In this document: piece after piece, positions 1 to 6,946 of the stretch
How the letters are laid out: each line of letters begins with the position of its first letter
Numbering within the stretch: the first letter of the stretch is position 1
Origin: Litorimonas sp963922935
GTDB lineage: Bacteria; Pseudomonadota; Alphaproteobacteria; Caulobacterales; Maricaulaceae
Direction of reading: 5' to 3'
DNA length: 20,267 nucleotides
NCBI GenBank assembly: GCA_963922935.1
Contig: CAWUKE010000021.1
Location: 1 to 20,267, forward strand
The notes under the pieces: model-generated
Database searches by the model: none
What the model saw: only the letters and a program-made list of their open reading frames with translations
What the model was told of the DNA's origin: nothing
Program-made: the position numbers and the translations under genes

Positions 1-1
1 G

Positions 2-967
2 CATGAAGGCGAGTGGCTCGAGCCTGTCTGCGTCACCTACCGAGATGAGGTCAGACTGTGCGAATTAGGGCCGAACACACAAGGGGTGGCTGCCCTACAA
101 ATGTTGGAAATGTTAGAGCGTTTTGACCTGCGCAGTATGGGCTGGGGTTCTACTGATGCGCTGATGGCCCAGGTAGAAGCGAAGCGATTAGCCTTTGCTG
201 ATCGGGCGCTCGGTTACGCCGATCCCGAATTTAGCGGATTATCGCCGGACTGGTATATTCGGGAAGGCTATAACGCCAAGCGCGGCGAGATGATTGACCT
301 GTCAAAGCCGCTCGCGTCTGTCTCTTCGGACTTGCCGTCCGTCGATATTAAGCTGCAAGACGGCGACACGACCTATTTGTCGGTCACAGATCAGAACGGC
401 ATGATGGTCTCGCTCATCCAATCAAATTACCGGGGCATGGGTTCAGGCCTCGTCCCGGACGGTTTGGGGTTCATGTTACAGGATCGCGGCCAGCTCTTTT
501 CTCTGGACCCGGCGCATCCCAATGTTTTTGAACCTGGCAAGCGCCCGTTCCACACGATTATTCCGGCCTTTGCCTTTAAGAATGTCGATGGCGATTATGA
601 ACCTTGGCTGAGCTTTGGTCTGATGGGTGGAGGTATGCAGCCACAAGGCCACGTCCAGATCATCCTCAACCTGATTGATTTCGACATGGGTCTGCAAGAG
701 GCAGGTGATGCCGCCCGCTGGGAACATCGTGGCGGGTGCGAGCCAACAGATAGTCTGGGCAGTGGGTGTGAAAACGAATTGGGCACGATCTGGCTGGAAA
801 GCGGCATCCCTATGGAGACGCGAACGGAAATCGAAGAGCGCGGCCATACGGTGCGCTGCTGCCAAGCCAATGGCGGCGGCTACCAAGCCATTATGCGCGA
901 CTTCGAAACAGGCAGCTGGATTGCCGCGACCGAAATGCGCAAGGACGGTAATGCGGACGGCTTTTAA
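2..967 (+). CDS. gamma-glutamyltransferase-like (Ntn-hydrolase) protein, C-terminal part
   Basis: The reading frame is open from base 2 to the TAA at 965-967, so the gene starts before the window; the GTG at 86 is internal. Gamma-glutamyltransferases are Ntn hydrolases that cleave themselves before a threonine, which then becomes the nucleophile. The expected site is visible as GDTTYLSVTD, with the first Thr encoded at 368-370. It is followed by a glycine-rich SNYRGMGSG stretch, then KRPFHTIIPAF and GLMGGGMQPQGHVQ. The last motifs and the lack of the double Asn seen in E. coli Ggt suggest the YwrD-like or acylase-like branch rather than classical glutathione hydrolase. The C-terminal region carries several cysteines (GGCEP, GSGCEN, VRCCQ). 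No signal peptide can be judged because the N-terminus is missing. The family call is firm; the substrate is unknown. Confidence 0.88.
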   Translation, partial: HEGEWLEPVCVTYRDEVRLCELGPNTQGVAALQMLEMLERFDLRSMGWGSTDALMAQVEAKRLAFADRALGYADPEFSGLSPDWYIREGYNAKRGEMIDLSKPLASVSSDLPSVDIKLQDGDTTYLSVTDQNGMMVSLIQSNYRGMGSGLVPDGLGFMLQDRGQLFSLDPAHPNVFEPGKRPFHTIIPAFAFKNVDGDYEPWLSFGLMGGGMQPQGHVQIILNLIDFDMGLQEAGDAARWEHRGGCEPTDSLGSGCENELGTIWLESGIPMETRTEIEERGHTVRCCQANGGGYQAIMRDFETGSWIAATEMRKDGNADGF

Positions 968-996
968 CCAATACGGCGTTGAGCGTTAAGGCGGAC

Positions 997-1072
<76 letters not shown>

Positions 1073-1090
1073 AAATCCAGATCTGTGACC

Positions 1091-1108
1091 TCGCGGGATG
1101 TCCCGCGA
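1091..1108. repeat. perfect 8-2-8 palindrome in the tRNA-Ala leader
   Basis: TCGCGGGA and TCCCGCGA flank a TG dinucleotide. The palindrome lies 18 bases upstream of the mature 5' end of tRNA-Ala, downstream of its proposed promoter. It could form a hairpin in the pre-tRNA leader (with a loop larger than 2 nt) or be a leftover terminator of the FYDLN gene upstream; there is no U-tract. Its role is unknown. Confidence 0.5.
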
Positions 1109-1118
1109 GAGAGCCGCG

Positions 1119-1147
1119 TCTTAATCGGGCCAAACCACAACCGTCAA
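1119..1147 (-). promoter_or_regulatory. candidate promoter of tRNA-Ala
   Basis: On the minus strand, TTGACG (complement of 1142-1147) lies 17 bases upstream of TTAAGA (complement of 1119-1124). The -35 is good and the -10 is weak. A transcript starting here would carry a leader of about 40 nt that includes the 1091-1108 palindrome before the tRNA. Confidence 0.4.
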
Positions 1148-1186
1148 CGCGAAAAGTAAGTGCCTTTCAAGGCTAAATGAGAGGGC

Positions 1187-1669
1187 TTAGACGTCCGTGT
1201 CGAGGTCGATATCGTCATCGTCCTCATCATCATCGTCACCGGATCCTGGCGGCAGTGGATCATCGTCATCGTCATCAGCGACAAGCGCGGCATCCTCGTC
1301 CTCATCATCTTCTAGATTATTGAGGTCTGGATTTTCCTCATCATCGCCAGAGCCGCCGCCGATGATGGCGACATCGTCACCGTCGAGCTCCAGCTCTTTG
1401 GCTTCCTGCTCTTCTTCGTCGATATCATCCTCATCGATCTCGACCTCGGCCTCATCATCCTCGTCTTCAGGATCAGGTTTGGACGATTTCATCTGACTGA
1501 CAGGGGCCAGGCTTTCATTTTCCAGCTCGCGCGGATCAAAGCTGTGACCGCAATTTGGACAAACAGCCGGAATATTGTTCAGATCGTAAAACTTGGTTTC
1601 ACATTCCGGACAGACGCGCTTTGTGCCAAGCTTCTCAGCGCGCAGTTCTTTCTTGGTTTTGGCAGCCAT
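1187..1669 (-). CDS. TIGR02300 family (FYDLN acid domain) protein
   Basis: A 160-residue protein. The N-terminal 45 residues form a zinc-ribbon-like module with CPEC (Cys20, Cys23) and CPNC (Cys37, Cys40) around the signature KFYDLN. From about residue 69 to the end it is a low-complexity acidic tail, with long Asp/Glu runs that include six consecutive aspartates. This matches TIGR02300, a family typical of alphaproteobacteria with no established biochemical role; a zinc-binding, acidic nucleic-acid- or histone-mimic-like protein would be a guess. The gene is divergent from aroA, a neighbour it commonly has. ATG at 1669 is the only start that keeps the conserved Lys-rich N-terminus; an AAGG lies about 8 bases upstream. 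Confidence 0.92.
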   Translation of the reverse strand: MAAKTKKELRAEKLGTKRVCPECETKFYDLNNIPAVCPNCGHSFDPRELENESLAPVSQMKSSKPDPEDEDDEAEVEIDEDDIDEEEQEAKELELDGDDVAIIGGGSGDDEENPDLNNLEDDEDEDAALVADDDDDDPLPPGSGDDDDEDDDDIDLDTDV

Positions 1670-1689
1670 TTTAAGGGCCTTCGTATGAG

Positions 1690-1706
1690 CTCTCTATCAT
1701 AGAGAG
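1690..1706. promoter_or_regulatory. 17-base palindrome, candidate operator between FYDLN gene and aroA
   Basis: CTCTCTAT-C-ATAGAGAG is a perfect 8-1-8 palindrome, 20 bases upstream of the FYDLN start codon and over 100 bases upstream of aroA. On the minus strand it contains a TATGAT hexamer (complement of 1696-1701), so a protein bound here could block a -10 element. There is no well-spaced -35 (TTGCTC sits only 14 bases upstream). A terminator is unlikely because no T-run follows on either strand and it lies between divergent genes. Confidence 0.45.
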
Positions 1707-1822
1707 ACTTGCAGTGAGCAAAGCACGGGATTAACGCCGCGCGGGTAATCGAATGGCGGGTCTTTAGCGGTCCGCATTGCGCTGTCAACATGCGGGTGCA
1801 ACACGCGCTGAAAGGTCTTTTT

Positions 1823-3148
1823 GTGAACATGTCGATTCCGGCTACAGCCTACGGCTCTGACACCTTGTCTGGCACGATTATCGCCCCCGGGGATAAGTCG
1901 ATCAGCCACCGCTCTATCATTCTGGGGGCGATGGCGGACGGCGTGACAACCGTCTCCGGTCTGCTTGAGGGCGCTGACATTCTCTCGACCGTCGGGGCCA
2001 TGCAGGCCCTCGGCGCAAAAATCACCCAGACGGGTCAGGGCACCTGGTCGGTCGAGGGCGTCGGGTCCGGCGGATTGCAAACGCCGACGGCGCCCGTCGA
2101 TTGCGGCAATGCGGGCACAGGTGTGCGTCTGATCATGGGCGCAGCGGCGGGCTATCCCATCACCGCGACCTATACAGGCGACGAAAGCCTGCGGTCCCGG
2201 CCGATGAACCGTGTGCTGGATCCCCTGCGGCAGATGGGCGTGGAAGCCGACGCGCAAGAGGGCGGGCGCTTGCCTTGCACTGTGCGGTCTCATGGAAACC
2301 TCACGCCGATTGATTACACGCCGCCTAAAGCCAGTGCGCAGGTCAAATCCTGCGTGCTTCTCGCGGGTTTGCGCGCGACTGGCCGCACAATTGTGCGGGA
2401 AATTGCGCCGACGCGGGATCATACGGAAACCATGCTGGCGGCGTTTGGCGTGCTGGTTGAGCAAGACGGCCTCTCTGTGTCTGTGGACGGTCCCGCGACC
2501 TTGAAAGCGACGCATATTGACGTGCCGGGCGATCCCAGCAGCGCCGCCTTTGCCACAGTCGCCGCGCTAATCGTGCCAGGCTCAGATATTTTGATCCAAG
2601 GCGTGATGCTCAACCCGCGCCGCACGGCTTTGTATGATGCGCTCATCCAAATGGGCGCGGACATCACGTTCGAAGATGAACGGACCGTCGGCGGCGGAGA
2701 AACGGTCGCCGATATCCGTGTCCGACACTCCAACTTGCGAGGAATCACCGTCGACCCCAGCCGTGCCGCGGACATGATTGACGAATATCCGATCCTGGCT
2801 GTGGCCGCGGCCTTTGCCGATGGGGTGACACATATGAACGGCATCCACGAACTCCGGGTCAAAGAAAGCGACCGCATCGCCGCGACTGTCGCGCTGTTGT
2901 CGGCCAATGGCGTAAGTGTGGACGAACGCGAAGACGGGATGAGCGTGACGGGTAATGGCGGTCTCCTTGTTAAGGGTGGGGCGACCGTCACCACCCATCA
3001 TGATCATCGCATCGCCATGAGCGCCCTGATTTTGGGCCTGCGGTCCGAGACGGGCGTGTCCGTCGACGACGCCAGCATGATCGCGACCAGCTATCCCGCG
3101 TTTTTTGATCAGATGGCAAGCTTAGGCGCGCGGGTTGAGCAGGGTTAG
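1823..3148 (+). CDS. aroA: 3-phosphoshikimate 1-carboxyvinyltransferase (EPSP synthase), class II type
   Basis: Joins shikimate-3-phosphate and phosphoenolpyruvate to give EPSP in the shikimate pathway. Visible motifs, numbered from the chosen start: PGDKSISHR (22-30), GNAGTGVRL (95-103), SRPMNR (125-130), SAQVKSC, TRDHTE, the catalytic-Asp region DMIDEYP and ELRVKESDRI with its conserved Lys and Glu. The RPM and SAQVKS motifs resemble class II enzymes, but the position that is Ala in the CP4-type GNAATG motif is Gly here. I chose GTG 1823 because GAAAGG lies 7 bases upstream. ATG 1829 is also possible, and ATG 1790 has no ribosome site. The 441 residues fit the family. In many alphaproteobacteria cmk and rpsA follow aroA; here a gene-free repeat island follows. 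Confidence 0.95.
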   Translation: MNMSIPATAYGSDTLSGTIIAPGDKSISHRSIILGAMADGVTTVSGLLEGADILSTVGAMQALGAKITQTGQGTWSVEGVGSGGLQTPTAPVDCGNAGTGVRLIMGAAAGYPITATYTGDESLRSRPMNRVLDPLRQMGVEADAQEGGRLPCTVRSHGNLTPIDYTPPKASAQVKSCVLLAGLRATGRTIVREIAPTRDHTETMLAAFGVLVEQDGLSVSVDGPATLKATHIDVPGDPSSAAFATVAALIVPGSDILIQGVMLNPRRTALYDALIQMGADITFEDERTVGGGETVADIRVRHSNLRGITVDPSRAADMIDEYPILAVAAAFADGVTHMNGIHELRVKESDRIAATVALLSANGVSVDEREDGMSVTGNGGLLVKGGATVTTHHDHRIAMSALILGLRSETGVSVDDASMIATSYPAFFDQMASLGARVEQG

Positions 3149-3175
3149 GGGCCACTCACTTTACCTCTCTCTCTT

Positions 3176-3212
3176 CCGCTAAGGCCGACTTGATCGGCCT
3201 GTCTATCACCCA
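3176..3212 (-). repeat. REP-like palindrome, copy 1 (type A stem)
   Basis: 37-base element. Stem AGGCCGA (3182-3188) and TCGGCCT (3194-3200) surround a CTTGA loop. Read on the minus strand it starts TGGGTGAT, has loop TCAAG and ends AGCGG, the same frame as the other three copies. It lies 27 bases after the aroA stop. Confidence 0.75.
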
Positions 3213-3238
3213 TCGCTCTCGTCTATCTGGGCAGGGTT

Positions 3239-3275
3239 TGGGAGATGGGCTCGCCGGTCAAGCCGGCGAGAGCAG
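3239..3275 (+). repeat. REP-like palindrome, copy 2 (type B stem)
   Basis: Starts TGGGAGATGGGC, then stem TCGCCGG (3251-3257), loop TCAAG, stem CCGGCGA (3263-3269). It is in opposite orientation to copy 1, with 26 bases between them. It differs from copy 1 at several stem positions, but each change is matched on the partner strand, so pairing is kept. Confidence 0.75.
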
Positions 3276-3915
3276 ATTTAACAGATGTGTTTGATTTGCG
3301 GGTAGCCGCCATTGTCCTGCCCCCGCGCCGATCGGGGGCTATCGCAGCGATCGTCAGGAATGTGACGAGGCGCGGGGCTGCCCCGGCGACCGGGACATTA
3401 TGGAATTACCGTTTCGTCGCTGGGAGAACCCCGCGCGAGCGGAACCGAGCCACACCTGTCATCCACACACAGTCAGGCGGCCAACCGAATAGCTCACGCC
3501 CTCAGGGCGACTTAATGCGAGCTCTCTTTCGAAGGGCTGCACCAGTTTCGACCTCGGTCGCAACGGGGGTGCATGCGTCCAGCTTGAGCTGATCCTTTAA
3601 ACACTCACCACGCGCATCGCGCCGCTCTGTATGGACTCCAGGTCTGAGGCGTTTGAACGAGGCCGCGTTACCTCCTCGCTCCCGCCGCGAAGCCAGCTCG
3701 CGCTCGCTTCGCCCCAATCCGCCCCACCCGCCAAAGGCCAACGCGCCTCCTCGTCGAGGGTGGGACATAACCGTACAGTACAAATCAAAGCCGGGGATTG
3801 ATTACAACAGAAAGGCAACACACGGAGCCGAAGGCGAGTATGATGTCTTTCTGTTAGCCTCCGCAGGAGCCGAGCGAAGCGAGAGATCGGTGCCGGTTTG
3901 GAGGGTCGTGAAGGT

Positions 3916-3952
3916 TGGGAGATGGGCTCGCCGGTCAAGCCGGCGAGAGCGG
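3916..3952 (+). repeat. REP-like palindrome, copy 3 (type B stem)
   Basis: Nearly identical to copy 2 over its length: TGGGAGATGGGC, stem TCGCCGG (3928-3934), loop TCAAG, stem CCGGCGA (3940-3946), ending GAGCGG. Same orientation as copy 2, 640 bases away. Confidence 0.75.
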
Positions 3953-3980
3953 GAGAGGAGGGCAAGTATATTTAATTCTA

Positions 3981-4017
3981 CCGCTCAGGCCGACTTGATC
4001 GGCCTGCCCATCACCCA
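3981..4017 (-). repeat. REP-like palindrome, copy 4 (type A stem)
   Basis: Matches copy 1 except for a few bases: stem AGGCCGA (3987-3993), loop CTTGA, stem TCGGCCT (3999-4005), then GCCCATCACCCA. It forms an inverted pair with copy 3, 28 bases apart. Confidence 0.75.
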
Positions 4018-4065
4018 AAGCGATCCACCATTGAAACGGGAATAGGGTCGCCAGAAGGCCTTGAA

Positions 4066-4097
4066 ATGGATCACCCGGACACGCCGGGCGATGACAG
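4066..4097. repeat. related imperfect palindrome downstream of topA
   Basis: CCCGG (4074-4078), loop ACACG, CCGGG (4084-4088), extended by ATC/GAT across one mismatch. The ATGGATC...GCGATGAC frame resembles the widespread alphaproteobacterial palindromes with a TCAAG loop, but the loop here differs. It starts 9 bases past the topA stop on the minus strand. There is no T-run, so it is not a classic intrinsic terminator. Confidence 0.5.
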
Positions 4098-4105
4098 AAT
4101 ATCGG

Positions 4106-4213
4106 TTATTTCTTGGCCGGCGTTTTCTTCTTCGCAGTCGGCTTTTTTTTCGCAGCAGGCTTCTTCTTGGCAGCGGGTTTCTTCTTCGCCGCCGCTTTTT
4201 TGCGGGTCGGTTT
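4106..4213 (-). repeat. degenerate tandem repeat coding the Lys/Ala tail of TopA
   Basis: The 3' end of topA encodes about four imperfect copies of a six-residue unit (KKKPAA-like, 18 bases). It includes an 8-base A run on the coding strand (complement of 4143-4150), read as Ala-Lys-Lys-Lys. Such tracts can change length by slippage. Confidence 0.7.
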
Positions 4214-6736
4214 TTTGCCGCTTTTGGCTTCCTTCTCCGCAATATATTCCAGTGCCATGTCAATATTGACGTCTTGCGGGTCCTGACCTTTGGGGATGGT
4301 CGCGTTGATCTTGCCCCATTTTACATAAGGCCCGTAGCGCCCGTCGAGGATTTGGACAGGCGCTTCATCACCTGGATGTTTCCCAAGGTCTTTGAGGATT
4401 TTCGCCGCATTGCGCCCGCGGCCGCGGCTCGCCTTTTTTTCTTCAATCAGGGTCACGGCACGGTTGAGACCGACATCCCAGACCTCTTCGATCGTTTCGA
4501 GCGACGCAAAGGTGCGCTGGTGAACCACGTAAGGCCCGTAGCGGCCAATCCCCGCGCTGATGGTTTCACCATCTTCGGGGTGAGCCCCGATCGGGCGGGG
4601 GAGTTCGAGCAGCTTCAGCGCTTTTTCGAGGTCCATCGCCTGCCAGCTCCAGCCTTTGGGTAGGCTCGCACGTTTGGGCTTAGGCTTCGGTTTGGCGTCC
4701 GGGTCAACGTCAGCAGGCAAAGCCAGTTCGACGTAAGGTCCGAAGCGACCGGTCTTGAGCCAGACGGCTTGGCCATTGTCGGGATGGACGCCGAGTTCCG
4801 TATCTTCCGCTTCCGCCGCTTCGCCTTCACCCGCGCCAAAGGGGCGCGTGAATTTGCATTCCGGATAGTTGGAGCAGCCGACGAAAGCGCCGAACTTACC
4901 GAGTTTCAGCGAGAGCTCGCCTGTGCCGCATTTCTGGCATTGGCGCGGGTCTGATCCGTCTTCGCGTTCCGGGAAAGCGACGGTTTTCAGGGCCACATTC
5001 AGTGCGTCGAGGACATGCGTGACACGCAGCTCTTTCGTGCCGTCCACATGGGTAGAAAATTCATTCCAGAAATCGGACAGCATCCGCTTCCAGTCGAGGT
5101 TTCCGGCGCTGATCTTATCCAGCTGTTCTTCCAAGTCCGCCGTGTAATTATACTCGACATATTTGGCGAAAAACTCTTCGAGGAAAGCAGAGAGCAAGCG
5201 GCCTTTATCTGACGGGGTAAAGCGGCGCTTATCCAGCGTCACATACTCCCGGTCCTGCAAGACCTTTAGGATGGAGGCGTAGGTCGACGGGCGACCAATG
5301 CCCAACTCTTCCATGCGCTTTACCAGTGACGCTTCCGAATAGCGCGGGGGTGGTTGTGTAAAGTGCTGCTCAGCCGCGACCTTTTTGGCGTCCGCATTTT
5401 GGCCGGATTTGAGCGGTGGCAAGACCTTGCTGTCTTCCTTGTCCTCAGACTTCGGCTTTGTCGCTTCATAAAGTTTGAGGAAGCCATCAAAAGCGACGAC
5501 CTGACCCGTCGCGCGCAGAGCGAGGCTCTTGCGATCATCTTCAATCGTGACGGTCGTGCGTTCGAGCTTGGCCGACGCCATCTGGCTGGCCGTGGCCCGT
5601 TTCCAGATCAGCTCATAAAGTTTGGCTTCATCGCCCGAGAGCGGTAGGCTACCGGGCTTGCGGCCAAAGCTGGTCGGGCGGATTGCTTCGTGGGCTTCCT
5701 GCGCGTTTTTGGCTTTGGAACTATATTGGCGGGCGGACCCCGGCAGGTAGTTTTCGCCATATTCCGAGCCGATGGTGGCGCGGCAATCGCTGATCGCTTC
5801 GCCCACCATCGAAACGCCGTCGGTCCGCATATAGGTGATCAGCCCGACCGTCTCTGCGCCGATATTGATGCCTTCATAGAGCTTCTGCGCCGTCTGCATG
5901 GTGCGGGTGGCGGAGAAGCCGAGCTTGCGGCTCGCTTCCTGCTGCATTGTCGACGTCGTGAACGGTGGCTGCGGGTTACGCGTGACGGGCTTGGCTTCAA
6001 CCGATGTGATAGACAGCGACGCGCCTTTGACGGCGGCTTCCGCGGCCCGGGCTTTGGTTTCATTATCGAGGCTGAACTTATCGAGCTTCTCGCCATCCAG
6101 GCGAACGAGATTGGCCGTGAAGGCACCTGACGCGGTTTCCATATCCGCGCCAACGGACCAATATTCGCGGGGATTGAACTGTTCGATCTCCGTCTCACGC
6201 TCACTGATCAGGCGTAGCGCCACAGATTGCACACGGCCCGCGGACCGTGCGCCGGGGAGCTTACGCCAGAGCACGGGCGAGAGCGTAAAGCCCACAAGAT
6301 AGTCCAGCGCGCGGCGCGCCAAGTAAGCATCCACCAATTCCTGGTCGAGCTCGCGCGGGTTCGCGATGGCGTCGAGGACATTATTTTTCGTAATCGCGTT
6401 GAAAACAACGCGCTCAACCGGCTTGTCCTTGAGCAGCTTCTTTTTGCCGAGAACATCTAGCAAGTGCCAGCTAATCGCTTCGCCTTCGCGGTCCGGGTCG
6501 GTCGCGAGGATCAGCTTATCCGCGACTTTGAGAGCGTCGGCGATGTCTTTGATCCGCTTTTTAGAGCGCGTATCGACGCTCCAGCTCATGGCGAAATCTT
6601 TCTCCGGATCGACCGAGCCATTTTTAGACGGCAGGTCGCGGACATGACCGAAGCTGGCGAGGACTTTGAAATCCTTGCCGAGATATTTTTCGATTGTTTT
6701 GGCTTTGGCCGGGGACTCGACGATGACGAGGTTCAT
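4106..6736 (-). CDS. topA: DNA topoisomerase I (type IA)
   Basis: Relaxes negative supercoils by passing one strand through a break held by a tyrosine. The 876-residue protein has an N-terminal Toprim domain (VIVESPAKAKTIEKYLG with Glu7; ATDPDREGEAISW with Asp80, Asp82, Glu84), the PGARSAGRVQS motif near 161-171, and the active site ITYMRTDGVSM with Tyr302. One C4 zinc module follows (Cys600, Cys603, Cys621, Cys627), then three further repeats with GRFGPYV or GRYGPYV signatures. The final 35 residues are Lys/Ala/Pro repeats, a basic DNA-binding tail common in alphaproteobacterial TopA. GGAG lies 4 bases before the ATG. In relatives topA sits directly beyond dprA; here a 58-codon plus-strand ORF lies between them. 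Confidence 0.98.
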   Translation of the reverse strand: MNLVIVESPAKAKTIEKYLGKDFKVLASFGHVRDLPSKNGSVDPEKDFAMSWSVDTRSKKRIKDIADALKVADKLILATDPDREGEAISWHLLDVLGKKKLLKDKPVERVVFNAITKNNVLDAIANPRELDQELVDAYLARRALDYLVGFTLSPVLWRKLPGARSAGRVQSVALRLISERETEIEQFNPREYWSVGADMETASGAFTANLVRLDGEKLDKFSLDNETKARAAEAAVKGASLSITSVEAKPVTRNPQPPFTTSTMQQEASRKLGFSATRTMQTAQKLYEGINIGAETVGLITYMRTDGVSMVGEAISDCRATIGSEYGENYLPGSARQYSSKAKNAQEAHEAIRPTSFGRKPGSLPLSGDEAKLYELIWKRATASQMASAKLERTTVTIEDDRKSLALRATGQVVAFDGFLKLYEATKPKSEDKEDSKVLPPLKSGQNADAKKVAAEQHFTQPPPRYSEASLVKRMEELGIGRPSTYASILKVLQDREYVTLDKRRFTPSDKGRLLSAFLEEFFAKYVEYNYTADLEEQLDKISAGNLDWKRMLSDFWNEFSTHVDGTKELRVTHVLDALNVALKTVAFPEREDGSDPRQCQKCGTGELSLKLGKFGAFVGCSNYPECKFTRPFGAGEGEAAEAEDTELGVHPDNGQAVWLKTGRFGPYVELALPADVDPDAKPKPKPKRASLPKGWSWQAMDLEKALKLLELPRPIGAHPEDGETISAGIGRYGPYVVHQRTFASLETIEEVWDVGLNRAVTLIEEKKASRGRGRNAAKILKDLGKHPGDEAPVQILDGRYGPYVKWGKINATIPKGQDPQDVNIDMALEYIAEKEAKSGKKPTRKKAAAKKKPAAKKKPAAKKKPTAKKKTPAKK

Positions 6737-6895
6737 AAGGCTCCAACGGGCTAAGCTGTGTCGCTAAAGTCTATACGCACAGGGGCAGGCAATGCGGCGG
6801 GCATGTGGGCGAGCGAAAGGTCTCTGTCAATGTGAGCGGTGATATTGACCGTCAAACGGCCAATGGAAGAACCTGGGAAAAACACCCATAGGTTG

Positions 6896-6923
6896 TTGTT
6901 ATATTCTTAGCACGTGATATGAT
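6896..6923 (+). promoter_or_regulatory. candidate promoter for the 58-codon ORF
   Basis: TTGTTA at 6896-6901 and TATGAT at 6918-6923, spaced 16 bases, with a CACGTG palindrome (6911-6916) in the spacer. A start around 6930 would give a leader of under 20 nt carrying a good ribosome site. Confidence 0.4.
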
Positions 6924-6946
6924 TCGCGTGTATAGAGAGGGACCTT

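Larger units (their letters stand above)
3149..4105. other. gene-free intergenic island between aroA and topA
   Basis: A stretch of 957 bases lies between the converging aroA and topA genes. Four short open frames exist (3245-3592 and 3653-4045 plus; 3502-3783 and 3597-3965 minus), but they are Arg/Ser/Pro-rich, have no recognisable motif, and the plus-strand ones start in or run through palindromic repeats. Palindromes occupy both flanks (3176-3275 and 3916-4017). The core has long inverted repeats: CCCCGCGCC at 3321-3329 with GGCGCGGGG at 3369-3377; TCGTCA/TGACGA at 3351-3368; CCCGG-CGA-CCGGG at 3382-3394; CGCCCT-C-AGGGCG at about 3497-3510; and AACAGAAAG at 3806-3814 with CTTTCTGTT at 3847-3855. 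I could not match the core to tmRNA, RNase P, SRP or 6S RNA. It may hold an unknown RNA or be decayed DNA. Confidence 0.6.

Noticed and set aside
1197..1496. Serine-rich plus-strand open frame
   Set aside because: Poly-Ser arises from reading the complement of the Asp/Glu-rich tail of the FYDLN gene.
1697..2515. 272-codon minus-strand open frame across the start of aroA
   Set aside because: Antisense shadow of aroA, rich in Arg and His, with no ribosome site and no recognisable domain.
3245..3592. 115-codon plus-strand open frame in the aroA-topA island
   Set aside because: Its ATG lies inside palindrome copy 2, there is no ribosome site, and the product is Arg/Pro/Ser-rich without motifs.
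3273..3915. tmRNA (permuted) or RNase P RNA in the island
   Set aside because: No tag-coding ANDN-like frame, no tRNA-like end and no RNase P signature sequences are present on either strand.
3502..3965. Two overlapping minus-strand open frames in the island
   Set aside because: Low-complexity Arg/Gly/Ser products in overlapping frames with no ribosome site. A decayed gene cannot be excluded but nothing supports one.
3176..4017. CRISPR array
   Set aside because: Only four repeats, in mixed orientation, with unequal spacing (26, 640 and 28 bases) and no cas genes.
3653..4045. 130-codon plus-strand open frame in the island
   Set aside because: It reads through palindrome copies 3 and 4 and has no recognisable domain.
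4061..4663. 200-codon plus-strand open frame over the end of topA
   Set aside because: Its Phe/Leu/Arg-rich start is the reverse complement of the Lys/Ala tail of TopA; no independent support.
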